Positions 8,906 to 17,689 of a DNA stretch of 64,000 nucleotides are shown here, piece after piece. Where the stretch lies: contig NZ_JACARE010000021.1 in the NCBI RefSeq assembly GCF_013386765.1, positions 1 to 64,000 on the forward strand, read 5' to 3'. The translations under genes and the position numbers were made by a program. The DNA comes from Pseudomonas yamanorum. GTDB lineage: Bacteria; Pseudomonadota; Gammaproteobacteria; Pseudomonadales; Pseudomonadaceae. A model generated the notes under the pieces. It was not told where the DNA came from. It searched no databases and saw nothing but the letters and a program-made list of their open reading frames with translations. Positions within the stretch are counted from its first letter, which is position 1. The number at the start of each line of letters is the position of its first letter.

Positions 8906-11900
8906 TCAGCTCAACTTGGGTGTGAATTGCTCAAGTGGCGCGCCTTCGGGCCTATGACTCATAGGGTTGATCTCGTACCACGAGCCGTTCTTCTGAACCG
9001 CATCCACCTCCCGGTTTGCACTGAAGCCCTTACGGGCTCCCGGCCATTGGCCCGCCCTGCGGCCTGGACCTGAGGCCAACGCCGCCTCCGCCGCTCCTAC
9101 GCTCCACCGCCACTGCTCGTGCATCTTCGCTGGCATGTAGATGTCCCCTCCCAGTTTAACGGTTTGCCCGGTGATCACTTTTTTCACCCCGTTCACCAGC
9201 TTCGGCCCCGCGCGCAGAATGCTGGGGAGGTTTTCCAGCGGATTGAGTAGACCGCGAACAAATGTGCCGCCCGCTTTGAGGCCAGCCACAGTGAATGGCT
9301 TGCTGCTGAACGGAATCAACATTTTCAAACCCGTGCCCACCGTTTTCAGCCCCGCCAGCCCGCCGGTAGCCAAAAACGACGCGACATCAATCACTAAGCC
9401 CTGCAATCCGGACGCTATCTTGCCTTCCACCAAATCGGCAATTGCACCCACAAACGGGATCAAGCCCAGTATCAAGCGACCATTCTCGGCGCTGAATATC
9501 GGGGGCGTGTTGGGGAAGACGGCCCTGTGCAGTGCTGTCGGCTGGTTGGCATGGGCGATCCGTGCATCACGGTTGCCGTCAAAGCTATGGGCCAGCAACT
9601 TCTCCACCACTGCTGATACGGTGGAAGAAGCGAAGGTGTCGGGTATCTGGCCAGGGTCGTTCGCTGTGCCCTGCAAAGGTTCTCCGTGCGGTTCAAGGAT
9701 CAGCTCCGATTTCGCGTCTGGGCGTGGCGCGGCCCCTGAGCTATAGGCCTCGAAATCAAACGGCAACGTCGTTCCCTGGTGGAATTTTCCTTTTGATTCT
9801 AAATAGCGTCCGTAGGGTTCAAAAACCTCCGTAATCGTACCGCCCACTTTCAAATCATTGGGCAAGTCGGGGCGATGAACCATCGTCATTGAATTGGGAA
9901 AAACCTCGTAAAACTCATACCTGGGCCCGAGTTCCCTCATTTTAAAGCGCATCAAAAGGCCTTGGGCACCCTTGCTTTTTTCGATCGTCGAGGCCTGCCG
10001 TTTATCCTCCTCTATGTCGTCTCCAGTTTCTTTGCGCAAGGTATAAAACTGGATCTCCTCGGAGGACTCCAACTCCGTGCGCTGTTTCAGGGGTAGCTGA
10101 GCGAACATCAGTTTTAACGTAGTGGCATGGGCGGCCCGGGTGTCGGCAATGTATTTGTCCACAGCGGGCGCGACCAGTGGCTCGATCATCGGCAGTTGCT
10201 TGAGGCGCTCTTTGAAGGTCTCCAGGGGAACGTTGGGATGGATGGTCACTCCGAGCGTCCAACTGTCTTCACGACCAAGCAGCGGAAGACGTTCCGCCTG
10301 ATTCAACAGGATGACATCGGTCAATAACTTCGGGGTGTGCTCGTATGGACCGGCAATATGCGGGCCTGCGGCATTGCCCAGATCAGGATGCCCCGCCAGC
10401 TTTATGTTGCGAATTTCTTCCTCGGTCATCTCCGGAAACAGCAGCGCCAGTTGCTTGACCAGCAGGCTGGTTTGGGTGGGCGGCTCGCTCATCAAGGTGT
10501 CCAACGCTTCGCGTGTCTGCGTTTCCCGTTGGATAAACACCTGCGATGCGGCCTGATAGTTCTCCTCGGAATATTGTCGATCCCGGGTCGCAGGGTACAG
10601 GCCCGACATGGCGCCCCAGTCCAGCAGGGGCTGGCGCCCCATACTCTTGATCAACATCTCCTGGTTAGGTCCCGGGGCATCCAGACGCACAAGCGCCATG
10701 GCTTGCTTGAATTCCAGCCGCGAATCACTTGCCATTGCACAGGCCACGCGCATGTTCATCCAGCCCGTGGAGCCGACCTTGATATTTTCGGGGTTCTGGT
10801 TAAGTAGCGGGTGAGTATCGGCCGCCACCGCCGGGTCGATTTTGATCAGCATCTCCGGTGCCGACTGGGCCAGATATAAATGGGCCATCAAGGCTGAGAC
10901 CTTAGGGTCGACACGTTTGCTTTCCAGATGCTTTTCGACGTCGGCCCGCACCTCCTTGAGCGTGCGGCCCAAGTTGCCCGGCTGATAAACCTCGTAACCG
11001 GCGACGGTCCCGGGGAGGCCAGGCAGCGGGCCGTTGACACTGAGCTTGAGGGCGGTCGCCAGGAGCTGATAGCGCTCCGCCCGCGGAAGCGCTTGACCAT
11101 CCGCCACGGCAAAAAGCTTGAGGGCCTTGGCGATTTTTTCAGCCAACATGATCGCCTTTGGCGAATCAAAAAAGGCCGCGAGCTGACGGTCCGGGTCAGG
11201 ATAGGACTGCACGCCCGACGGCGCCGGGGAAAAGTCCTTGAACAGCGCCATGGCCTGCGTCGAGAAACCTTTGAGCTTTGCCTTCGCCTGGGCAGGCAGT
11301 GCTCCCGGGGCCTGCCCATAGGGCGTCATGCCTGCGTAGTTACCTGCCAACGGCGGCGGCGGGAATTGATTGCCGAGCAACTCCAGCGTCGCGCGCAGTT
11401 TGCCGGCGGTCTGCGGGACGTCAAGGGCGTAGTGTTTCAGGGCCTGGCGGGCGTCATAAATGGGGGTGGAGTACAGCGCATTCCCGGTTTCGTTACTCAG
11501 CATGACCAACTGATCGAATTCCGACTTCATCGTGCGTGCCGCCTGTTGCTGCTCGGCGCTGCCGGCTGCCGATACTTTTTCGACTTCGTCGTCGAAATAC
11601 CGTTGTAGCGAGACCCATTGAGCGGCGCCGTTGCTCTGCTGCAGCTCGCCCTCCGATAGCCTGTATTTAGCCCTTGCCGGCTCTTCAAGGCCTGCCTTAT
11701 CCAAAAAAGCCTTGAACGCCGGTGACCCAAGGAACTGAAGCAATCGTTCACGGGGCTGCTTACTGCGCTGAGCCAAGGTAGAAGCTGGCCCCGCCACCAC
11801 GATCAGCTTATCCAGTTCCAGGGTGTCATCCTCCTGCTTACCCTCCAGCAGAGATTGCAGTTGAAACGACAGGAATGCGCGCACGGCGTTGTCGTCCCGT

Positions 11901-13189
11901 ACCTGCTTCTGTCGTTTGGATTGCTCCGCCCACTCACTGCGCTGCGCCTGGGATTTTTTTGGCCAGCCATCCCGCTTGAGCCGAGCGCCCAATTGGGGGG
12001 CAGCCTGCTCAGTCCGCGGTTGCCTGACCCCGTAAAAGTCCAGCTGCACGTTGCGCGAAATAACTTGCGGGGTCGTACCGATATCGATGGACATACCGAG
12101 GTCATTGGGCGAAAGGATCTTTTGCAAGGCGCTCACCCTTGCGCTGACCAGCCCCCAACCGGAACCGTCGGTAGTGCTGAAACGCATTGAGGTTTGCGTA
12201 CCATCGCGCAGCACTGTGCCAACAACAGAGTCGCTGAATATCTGCACACTGGACGGCGTGAGGCCAGCGGATTTGATCCAGGCCCGAAGCGCCGGCTCGT
12301 TAATCGCCTCCTTGTACATCTTGATAAAAGGCGTAATGGCCGCATCATTGGGCAGTGGCTTGTTTGGCGCAGTACCGGTTGCAAGCCACTGAAGCAGGTT
12401 GTTCTGCTGCGCGATATCGGCGTTTGCCCCCACGAGCTGTCCGTACTGACGGCGCCACGCAACGCGCTTTTCATCGGGTATCGTCGGCCAGCCATCCTTT
12501 TCAAGCTGCTTGCCAAGTTGCGGTCCGTCTTTGGTATCGCCGGGCGGAGTCACCCCGTAAAAACCAAGGATCACATTGACGTGACGAAATTCTCCGTTCT
12601 CGTCTGGCAGTAAAACCCCTTCAGCAGACAGCTTATTCACCGCGTTACTGACTTGAGCGCTGACTCCGCCCCAGCCGGATCCGTCGGTAGCAGTAAACTT
12701 TTGCGCTTGCTGTTTTCCGTCGACCTCCACCATGCCTTCAACTCGATCGCTGAACACCCGCACGGTCGATAGATCCAGGCCCTTGGACTTGAACCAGGCC
12801 TGCACATGTGGTGCCTGCGCCGCTTCAGTGAAGGCGTCAGCGAAGGGTTTGATCGAGGAGTTTTGAGGAATGGGGTGGTGGCGAAGCCGGCCGGTCTTCA
12901 GCCAGTGGGTCAGGTTTTTCTGCAGGCGCTCGTCCGCTTTTATCGCGTCGGCGGGCGCTGGAAAACCTGGAGCTGCAAGCCCTGCACCGACCGCGACCTG
13001 GTCAAGCAAGGCTTGCTGCAAGCGCCCACCCCGCTGGCGTGGTACGACAGTAAGCGGCAAGCGTTCAATCCCGTCCGACGTACTCGGCGGCACTGACGAA
13101 ACCGGGGGAGCAAGGGGTTGTGCGTTGCTATTGACGCCTGCCGGAACATAGGCAGGTGTGGACATACGGTTTGCATTAACTGGCGACAT
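8906..13189 (-). CDS. Very large toxin- or effector-like protein with internal duplication
   Basis: 1427 residues. The first 85 residues are rich in Ser, Pro, Ala and Val and look disordered; no signal peptide is seen. Two related blocks follow, residues about 88-247 and 261-422. Both contain WLxTG, an AW-K(S)-GL-V-FSD-V-G segment, ATDGSGWG or TTDGSGWG, and LGFYGV/LDFYGV ... DGWP. A weaker third copy may start near residue 440. The central 700 residues are mostly helical. Near the C terminus a long glycine-rich hydrophobic region (LILGLIPFVGAIADLVEGK onward) could insert in a membrane, and the last 60 residues are basic and tryptophan-containing. I recall similar architecture in Pseudomonas proteins labelled 'dermonecrotic toxin domain' (DUF6543), but cannot confirm it here. 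ATG 13189 has GAAGAGAA before it. Confidence 0.7.
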   Translation of the reverse strand: MSPVNANRMSTPAYVPAGVNSNAQPLAPPVSSVPPSTSDGIERLPLTVVPRQRGGRLQQALLDQVAVGAGLAAPGFPAPADAIKADERLQKNLTHWLKTGRLRHHPIPQNSSIKPFADAFTEAAQAPHVQAWFKSKGLDLSTVRVFSDRVEGMVEVDGKQQAQKFTATDGSGWGGVSAQVSNAVNKLSAEGVLLPDENGEFRHVNVILGFYGVTPPGDTKDGPQLGKQLEKDGWPTIPDEKRVAWRRQYGQLVGANADIAQQNNLLQWLATGTAPNKPLPNDAAITPFIKMYKEAINEPALRAWIKSAGLTPSSVQIFSDSVVGTVLRDGTQTSMRFSTTDGSGWGLVSARVSALQKILSPNDLGMSIDIGTTPQVISRNVQLDFYGVRQPRTEQAAPQLGARLKRDGWPKKSQAQRSEWAEQSKRQKQVRDDNAVRAFLSFQLQSLLEGKQEDDTLELDKLIVVAGPASTLAQRSKQPRERLLQFLGSPAFKAFLDKAGLEEPARAKYRLSEGELQQSNGAAQWVSLQRYFDDEVEKVSAAGSAEQQQAARTMKSEFDQLVMLSNETGNALYSTPIYDARQALKHYALDVPQTAGKLRATLELLGNQFPPPPLAGNYAGMTPYGQAPGALPAQAKAKLKGFSTQAMALFKDFSPAPSGVQSYPDPDRQLAAFFDSPKAIMLAEKIAKALKLFAVADGQALPRAERYQLLATALKLSVNGPLPGLPGTVAGYEVYQPGNLGRTLKEVRADVEKHLESKRVDPKVSALMAHLYLAQSAPEMLIKIDPAVAADTHPLLNQNPENIKVGSTGWMNMRVACAMASDSRLEFKQAMALVRLDAPGPNQEMLIKSMGRQPLLDWGAMSGLYPATRDRQYSEENYQAASQVFIQRETQTREALDTLMSEPPTQTSLLVKQLALLFPEMTEEEIRNIKLAGHPDLGNAAGPHIAGPYEHTPKLLTDVILLNQAERLPLLGREDSWTLGVTIHPNVPLETFKERLKQLPMIEPLVAPAVDKYIADTRAAHATTLKLMFAQLPLKQRTELESSEEIQFYTLRKETGDDIEEDKRQASTIEKSKGAQGLLMRFKMRELGPRYEFYEVFPNSMTMVHRPDLPNDLKVGGTITEVFEPYGRYLESKGKFHQGTTLPFDFEAYSSGAAPRPDAKSELILEPHGEPLQGTANDPGQIPDTFASSTVSAVVEKLLAHSFDGNRDARIAHANQPTALHRAVFPNTPPIFSAENGRLILGLIPFVGAIADLVEGKIASGLQGLVIDVASFLATGGLAGLKTVGTGLKMLIPFSSKPFTVAGLKAGGTFVRGLLNPLENLPSILRAGPKLVNGVKKVITGQTVKLGGDIYMPAKMHEQWRWSVGAAEAALASGPGRRAGQWPGARKGFSANREVDAVQKNGSWYEINPMSHRPEGAPLEQFTPKLS
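11924..12928 (-). repeat. Tandem protein-level duplication inside the large toxin-like gene
   Basis: Two blocks of about 160 codons encode related sequence, each with DGSGWG, FYGV and DGWP motifs in the same order and spacing. The DNA copies have diverged, so the duplication is old and probably kept by selection. Confidence 0.75.
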
Positions 13190-13205
13190 TCTAAGTTCTC
13201 TTCAC

Positions 13206-13247
13206 GGTTGAGATCGCAAGAGTTCTTGTCCTTAAGAACAGTCAACC
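13206..13247 (-). promoter_or_regulatory. Nested inverted repeat in the leader of the toxin-like gene
   Basis: GGTTGA/TCAACC outer arms enclose GTTCTT/AAGAAC inner arms, just upstream of the ribosome site of the 1427-residue gene. It could be a leader hairpin or a binding site for a dimeric regulator. Confidence 0.4.
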
Positions 13248-13319
13248 GGAAGAGTAAGAGGTCGAGCCCATCCGCTGTATAAGCAGATGCTTAATCAGAG
13301 CCGTCAAGACAACAGAATG

Positions 13320-14663
13320 CTACAGGATCCGATACAACAACCGCTCGATCCGCACCCGGCTGACCCTCCGCAAAAACTTGCCGACGGCCGTCGGGTAGTC
13401 CACCAGGGTTTGCAACTGCTGATAGCGTTCGATACGCGAGGTGTGCTGGAAAATCTCCGCCAGTTCGGTACGCCGTGGCCCCACCCACTCACCCTTCGGA
13501 TCGTCGATCAGCAAGGCATTTTCCAGGTCGAGGCGAAACGCGCGCGGGTTGAGGTTGTTGCCGGTCAGCAAGGTGTAGCGCTGATCGACCCACATGCCCT
13601 TGAGGTGGTAGGTGTTGTCGCCGTCGCGCCACAGGTGCAGGTTGAGTTGGCCGCTGTCGATCATGCGCTGGTGGCGCTTGGCAAAGCGTCGCAGGCTGAT
13701 TTCGTAGAGATACGGCAACGCCGCGATGACCTTGAACGGCTCGCTCGGCGGGATGTAGAAGTCGTTGGCGGTCTTGTCGCCCACGATGATGTCGATCTTC
13801 ACCCCGCGCGCCAGGGCGCGGTTGATTTCCCGCGTGACCGGCAGCGGCAGGTTGAAGTAGGGGGTGCAGATGGTCAGTTGGTGCTGGGCACTGGCGATCA
13901 GCTCGCAGATCACGCGGCTCAGGGGGTTGTTCTTGCACACGCCCAACAATGGGCTCACCGACAGGTTGCCGTTGGGCAACTGCCCCGCCGTGGTGTCGTA
14001 CACCGCGTGTTTCAGGCGGCTGCGCAGGTCGCCGATGTCGTTGCGCAGGCTGCGGGTGGTCGGCGGGTTGGGCAGGTCCAGGCGGTGCACCGCCTTGGCG
14101 GCCACCAGGCCGTGCTCCACCAGGTGCTGCATCGAGTCGGCCAGGGCCTTGTTGTGGATCAGGTGGTAACGGTCATAACGGTATTTGTCGAACTTGTGCA
14201 GGTACACATTGTTCAGGCTGGCGCCGCTGTACAGCACGCTGTCATCGATCACAAAGCCCTTGAGGTGCAACACGCCGAACAGCTCGCGGGTTTGCACCGG
14301 TACGCCATACACCGGTACTTCGGTGCTGTGGGACTGGGTCATGGCCTGGTACCAGGCGCTGTTGCCCGGTTGCTTGCCGGCTCCGATCAAACCGCGCTGG
14401 GCCCGCAGCGAGTCAACCACCACCACGATGTCCAGCCCGGGCCGCGCGGCCTTGGCGGCGTGCAGCGCGTCGTAGATCTCTTGCCCGGCCTCATCCTGCT
14501 GCAGGTACAACGCCACGATGTAGATACGCTGGGTGGCCTGGGAAATTTTCTCCAGCAGGCAACGACGGTATTGCGCGGCGCCGGACAGCACCTCGATAGC
14601 CTCGGGCGTAAGGGGAAAACCGCGCAGCTTGGGCAACAGGGAGCGTTTGAATAACGACGGCAT
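13320..14663 (-). CDS. pssA: CDP-diacylglycerol-serine O-phosphatidyltransferase PssA
   Basis: Makes phosphatidylserine, the precursor of phosphatidylethanolamine. 447 residues, close to E. coli PssA (451). It belongs to the phospholipase D superfamily and has both HKD-like motifs: HLKGFVIDDSVLYSGASLN and HLKGMWVDQRYTLLTGNNLN. The blocks VPVYGVPVQTRE, DKYRYDRYHLIHNK and GDKTANDFYIP follow the E. coli enzyme closely. The frame stays open far upstream, but the ATG at 14663 gives the family N terminus. Pseudomonas usually carries a different, membrane type of PssA as well, so this may be a second enzyme. Confidence 0.93.
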   Translation of the reverse strand: MPSLFKRSLLPKLRGFPLTPEAIEVLSGAAQYRRCLLEKISQATQRIYIVALYLQQDEAGQEIYDALHAAKAARPGLDIVVVVDSLRAQRGLIGAGKQPGNSAWYQAMTQSHSTEVPVYGVPVQTRELFGVLHLKGFVIDDSVLYSGASLNNVYLHKFDKYRYDRYHLIHNKALADSMQHLVEHGLVAAKAVHRLDLPNPPTTRSLRNDIGDLRSRLKHAVYDTTAGQLPNGNLSVSPLLGVCKNNPLSRVICELIASAQHQLTICTPYFNLPLPVTREINRALARGVKIDIIVGDKTANDFYIPPSEPFKVIAALPYLYEISLRRFAKRHQRMIDSGQLNLHLWRDGDNTYHLKGMWVDQRYTLLTGNNLNPRAFRLDLENALLIDDPKGEWVGPRRTELAEIFQHTSRIERYQQLQTLVDYPTAVGKFLRRVSRVRIERLLYRIL

Positions 14664-14763
14664 AGGGCTCGCAATGGGTCGAATCCGAAGGACTCGAGAG
14701 CTTACACCATGGGCTGGCTCAGGTCTTCCCGCCCGCGGGTAAAAAATAATTAATTGACCAAGG

Positions 14764-14777
14764 AGAACGATCGTTCT
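14764..14777. promoter_or_regulatory. Perfect palindromic operator before the TetR gene
   Basis: AGAACGATCGTTCT is a perfect 14-bp palindrome 12 bases upstream of the TetR start codon. Size and position fit an autoregulatory TetR operator that would also block the downstream NTF2-like gene. Confidence 0.7.
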
Positions 14778-14789
14778 ACTGTAGTTTGC

Positions 14790-15341
14790 ATGAACGATAT
14801 CACTCGCGACATTATCCTCGACGTCACCGAAAAGTTGATCTACCGCCACGGCATTGCTGCCACCGGCATGGATCTTCTGGTGAAAACCGCCGGCGTCTCC
14901 AGAAAGAGCGTCTACCGCTACTTTGCCAACAAGGACGAACTGGTGATCGCCGCCTTGCAGCGCCGCGACGAGCGCTGGATGCACTGGCTGCGCACCGACG
15001 TGGACCGCCACGCCACCACCGGCGAGCGCCTGTTGGGTGTGTTCAGCGCGCTGACGACCTGGTTTGGCTCTGCCGACTTTCGCGGCTGCGCCTTCATCAA
15101 CACCAGCGGCGAAACCGGCGACCCGCAAGACCCGGTACGCCTGCTGGCCAAGGCCCATAAACACAAACTGTTCGATTACCTCCTCGAACTGTGTCAAGCA
15201 CATGGCACCCCCGACCCGGAACGCCAGGCCGCGCACCTGCTGATCCTGATTGATGGCGCCATTACCGTTGCCCTGGTGATGGGCGACACCACCGCTGCCG
15301 ATAGTGCGCAATCCATGGCGCGAACCTTATTGGCACTTTGA
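14790..15341 (+). CDS. TetR-family transcriptional regulator
   Basis: 183-residue repressor. The N-terminal helix-turn-helix is typical (MDLLVKTAGVSRKSVYRYFANKDELV, about residues 30-55); the C-terminal part is a ligand domain with FRGCAFINTSGETGD, a pattern seen in TetR proteins of the TetR_C_16/YcdC-like groups. ATG 14790 is chosen because the palindrome lies directly upstream; an upstream TTG would start before the operator. The next gene begins 36 bases later on the same strand, so the two are probably co-transcribed and repressed together. The ligand is unknown. Confidence 0.88.
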   Translation: MNDITRDIILDVTEKLIYRHGIAATGMDLLVKTAGVSRKSVYRYFANKDELVIAALQRRDERWMHWLRTDVDRHATTGERLLGVFSALTTWFGSADFRGCAFINTSGETGDPQDPVRLLAKAHKHKLFDYLLELCQAHGTPDPERQAAHLLILIDGAITVALVMGDTTAADSAQSMARTLLAL

Positions 15342-15377
15342 CCCAACTTTTATTTGAACCTGCCCAGGAGCCGTCCC

Positions 15378-15857
15378 ATGTCCTCCAACCCTGAAATACG
15401 CCCGCCGCTGCCGCCGTTTACCCGTGAATCGGCGATTGAAAAGGTTCGCCTGGCCGAAGACGGCTGGAACTCCCGTGACCCACAACGGGTATCCCTGGCG
15501 TATACCCTGGATACCCAATGGCGCAACCGCGCCGAGTTCGCCCACAACCGCGAAGAAGCCAAGGGCTTCCTGACCCGCAAATGGGCCAAGGAACTGGATT
15601 ATCGGTTGATCAAGGAGTTGTGGGCGTTTACCGGCAACCGAATCGCCGTGCGTTATGCCTATGAATGGCATGACGACTCCGGCAACTGGTTCCGCTCCTA
15701 CGGCAACGAGAACTGGGAGTTTGACGAGAACGGCTTGATGGCGAACCGGTTTGCCTGCATCAACGACCTGCCGATCAAGGAAAGCGAGCGCAAGTTCCAC
15801 TGGCCGTTGGGGCGGCGCCCGGATGAGCATCCGGGGTTGTCGCAGCTGGGACTGTAA
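15378..15857 (+). CDS. NTF2-like DUF1348 family protein
   Basis: 159-residue cytoplasmic protein of the nuclear-transport-factor-2-like DUF1348 family. It shows the family blocks WNSRDPQRVSLAYTLDTQWRNR, FLTRKWAKELDYRLIKELW and RSYGNENWEFDENGLM. No enzyme function is known for the family; members often sit beside TetR regulators. ATG 15378 follows CAGGAG by eight bases. Its place behind a TetR gene with a palindromic operator suggests it is the regulated output of that unit, perhaps in detoxifying or binding a small molecule. Confidence 0.88.
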   Translation: MSSNPEIRPPLPPFTRESAIEKVRLAEDGWNSRDPQRVSLAYTLDTQWRNRAEFAHNREEAKGFLTRKWAKELDYRLIKELWAFTGNRIAVRYAYEWHDDSGNWFRSYGNENWEFDENGLMANRFACINDLPIKESERKFHWPLGRRPDEHPGLSQLGL

Positions 15858-15874
15858 ACCTGACGCGACTCACC

Positions 15875-15961
15875 TGTGGGAGCTGGCTTGCCTGCGATGC
15901 AGGCACCTCGGTGTATCAGGCACACCCAGTTGATGCCATCGCAGGCAAGCCAGCTCCCACA
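15875..15961. repeat. REPIN, class A (paired REP hairpin)
   Basis: Two inverted copies of GTGGGAGCTGGCTTGCCTGC flank a 35-40 base centre. The element fills most of the gap between two convergent genes. It is one of seven class A copies in the window. Confidence 0.9.
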
Positions 15962-15979
15962 CAACCCCGGTGGTCTACG

Positions 15980-17140
15980 TCAGTCCTGGTTAAGGCCCAC
16001 CCGATACAACACACCGTTGTCTTCATCCGTCAGCACATACAGGTAACCATCCGGTCCCTGGCGCACATCGCGGATCCGCGCTTTCAACCCGCCCAGCAGA
16101 CGCTCTTCGTGGATGACCTTGTCACCATCGAACTGCAAGCGAATCAACTCCTGGCTGACCAGTGCACCAATAAACACGTTGTGCTGCCAGGCCTTGAAAC
16201 GGTCCGCATCGTAGAACGCCATGCCACTCACGCCCGGTGATTTCTCCCACACGTGGTGCGGCGGGACGGTGCCCTCGACGGTCTTGCCCTTGGCCTCGGG
16301 AATCGGCGTCAGGGAATAGTTGATGCCATGGGTTGCCAGCGGCCAGCCGTAGTTTTTGCCACGCTCGATGATGTTGATTTCATCCCCGCCGCGCGGACCA
16401 TGTTCGTTCTCCCACAGCGTGCCGCTCCACGGGTTGAGTGCAGCGCCTTGGGGGTTACGCTGGCCGTAGGACCAGATTTCCGGCCTTACACCTTCCTGGC
16501 CGACGAAGGGGTTGTCTTCCGGTACACGACCGTCAGGGAAGATCCGCACCACCTTGCCTTGCAGCTTGTCCAGGTCCTGGGCGGTGGGGCGATCGTTGTT
16601 TTCCCCCAGGGTCACGAACAGGTAACCGTCACGGTCAAACACCAGCCGCGAGCCGAAGTGATTACCTGTGGACAGCTTCGGCTCCTGGCGCAGGATCACC
16701 TTGAAATCCTGCAGGCCGCTGAGGTCATCGCTCAAGCGCCCACGCCCGACTGCCGTGCCGGCGGTGCCATTCTTGCCGCCGCCTTCGGCGTAAGACAGGT
16801 ACACCAGGCGGTCCTCTTTGAAGTCGGGCGACAGCACCACATCCAGCAAACCGCCCTGCCCTTTGGCAAACACCTTCGGCACGCCACTCAGGGGCGCGGA
16901 CAGCTTGCCGTCCGGGCTGACAAACCGCAGGTTGCCGGGGCGCTCGGTCACCAGGAAGCCTTGCTTGTCCGGCAGGAACGCCACCGCCCACGGATGATCC
17001 AGGCCCTTGGCTATCGGAGTGACCGTGATGCTCCCCTGTTCACTGGGGAACTGTTGGGTGTCGGCCGCCGAAACGGGCAGCGCCAGGGGCAGCAAGGCGG
17101 CGGCACAGAAGGTCGCTAGAAGGGTTTTGCGTAGAAACAT
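15980..17140 (-). CDS. PQQ-dependent soluble aldose dehydrogenase (YliI/Asd type)
   Basis: Periplasmic six-bladed propeller sugar dehydrogenase, 386 residues with a signal peptide (MFLRKTLLATFCAAALLPLALPVSAA). The GSDH blocks are present: LDHPWAVAFLPD, GQGGLLDVVLSPDF, TGNHFGSRLVFDRDGYLFVTLGE, WENEHGPRGGDEIN and GKNYGWP. It should oxidise aldoses to lactones and pass electrons to the respiratory chain. ATG 17140 has AAGGAAA ahead of it; a GTG at 17170 is open but has no ribosome site and lies against the upstream stop. A small secreted protein gene lies immediately upstream on the same strand. Confidence 0.9.
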   Translation of the reverse strand: MFLRKTLLATFCAAALLPLALPVSAADTQQFPSEQGSITVTPIAKGLDHPWAVAFLPDKQGFLVTERPGNLRFVSPDGKLSAPLSGVPKVFAKGQGGLLDVVLSPDFKEDRLVYLSYAEGGGKNGTAGTAVGRGRLSDDLSGLQDFKVILRQEPKLSTGNHFGSRLVFDRDGYLFVTLGENNDRPTAQDLDKLQGKVVRIFPDGRVPEDNPFVGQEGVRPEIWSYGQRNPQGAALNPWSGTLWENEHGPRGGDEINIIERGKNYGWPLATHGINYSLTPIPEAKGKTVEGTVPPHHVWEKSPGVSGMAFYDADRFKAWQHNVFIGALVSQELIRLQFDGDKVIHEERLLGGLKARIRDVRQGPDGYLYVLTDEDNGVLYRVGLNQD

Positions 17141-17170
17141 ACGGTGGGTTTCCTTGTCGTGTTGACACAC

Positions 17171-17491
17171 TCAATCGCCGCGATTGCCATTGGCATCGCG
17201 GGTGGGAGCCTTGGGCTGGATGGCCGGCGGGGTCTGCGCGCTGTCGCGGCGCTGGACGCTGTTGCCGATGCCGCCGTTTTGCAGGGTGGGTGGCCGTTGC
17301 GCCGGTGGAATGTAGGTGCCCCGCGCAGCGGGTGCGTTGGGCTGGGTGCCCTGCATGCTGTTGGGGTTGGCCTGGTGAATAGGGCCGTTGTAGGGGTTGT
17401 TGCTTCTGCCGGGCAGGTTTTGCGCCTGTGCCAACGAGCTCAAGGCCAGGCCCAACGCCAATACGGCAAGGTGACGCAAACGGGTGTTCAT
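17171..17491 (-). CDS. Small secreted Asn/Pro/Gln-rich protein, function unknown
   Basis: 106-residue protein with a signal peptide (MNTRLRHLAVLALGLALSSLAQA) and a short mature part rich in Asn, Pro, Gln and Arg, probably unfolded. I do not recognise a domain. ATG 17491 has AGAGAGG at good distance. It lies 30 bases upstream of the PQQ-type dehydrogenase start, so the two are probably one transcript. The mature protein has no cysteines. Confidence 0.75.
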   Translation of the reverse strand: MNTRLRHLAVLALGLALSSLAQAQNLPGRSNNPYNGPIHQANPNSMQGTQPNAPAARGTYIPPAQRPPTLQNGGIGNSVQRRDSAQTPPAIQPKAPTRDANGNRGD

Positions 17492-17689
17492 GACAAAGCC
17501 TCTCTGGGCGCGAGGAGTACGTGCTTTCGATAACACGCTACGCCTAGGGTTCGGCTTTGGTAACTAAATAGTTTCTCATCAGGTGTAACACGATCTGTCT
17601 GAAACCCCGCTGCCAGCCGGCTGGCCAGGGAAACTTTTGCCGAACCCGCCGTGTCACCTGAAGACCCCCACACGCTCAGGAAAACCGAC

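Noticed and set aside
14664..15311. Upstream part of the long minus frame that includes pssA
   Set aside because: It runs opposite the TetR gene and its palindrome; the family N terminus of PssA begins at 14663.
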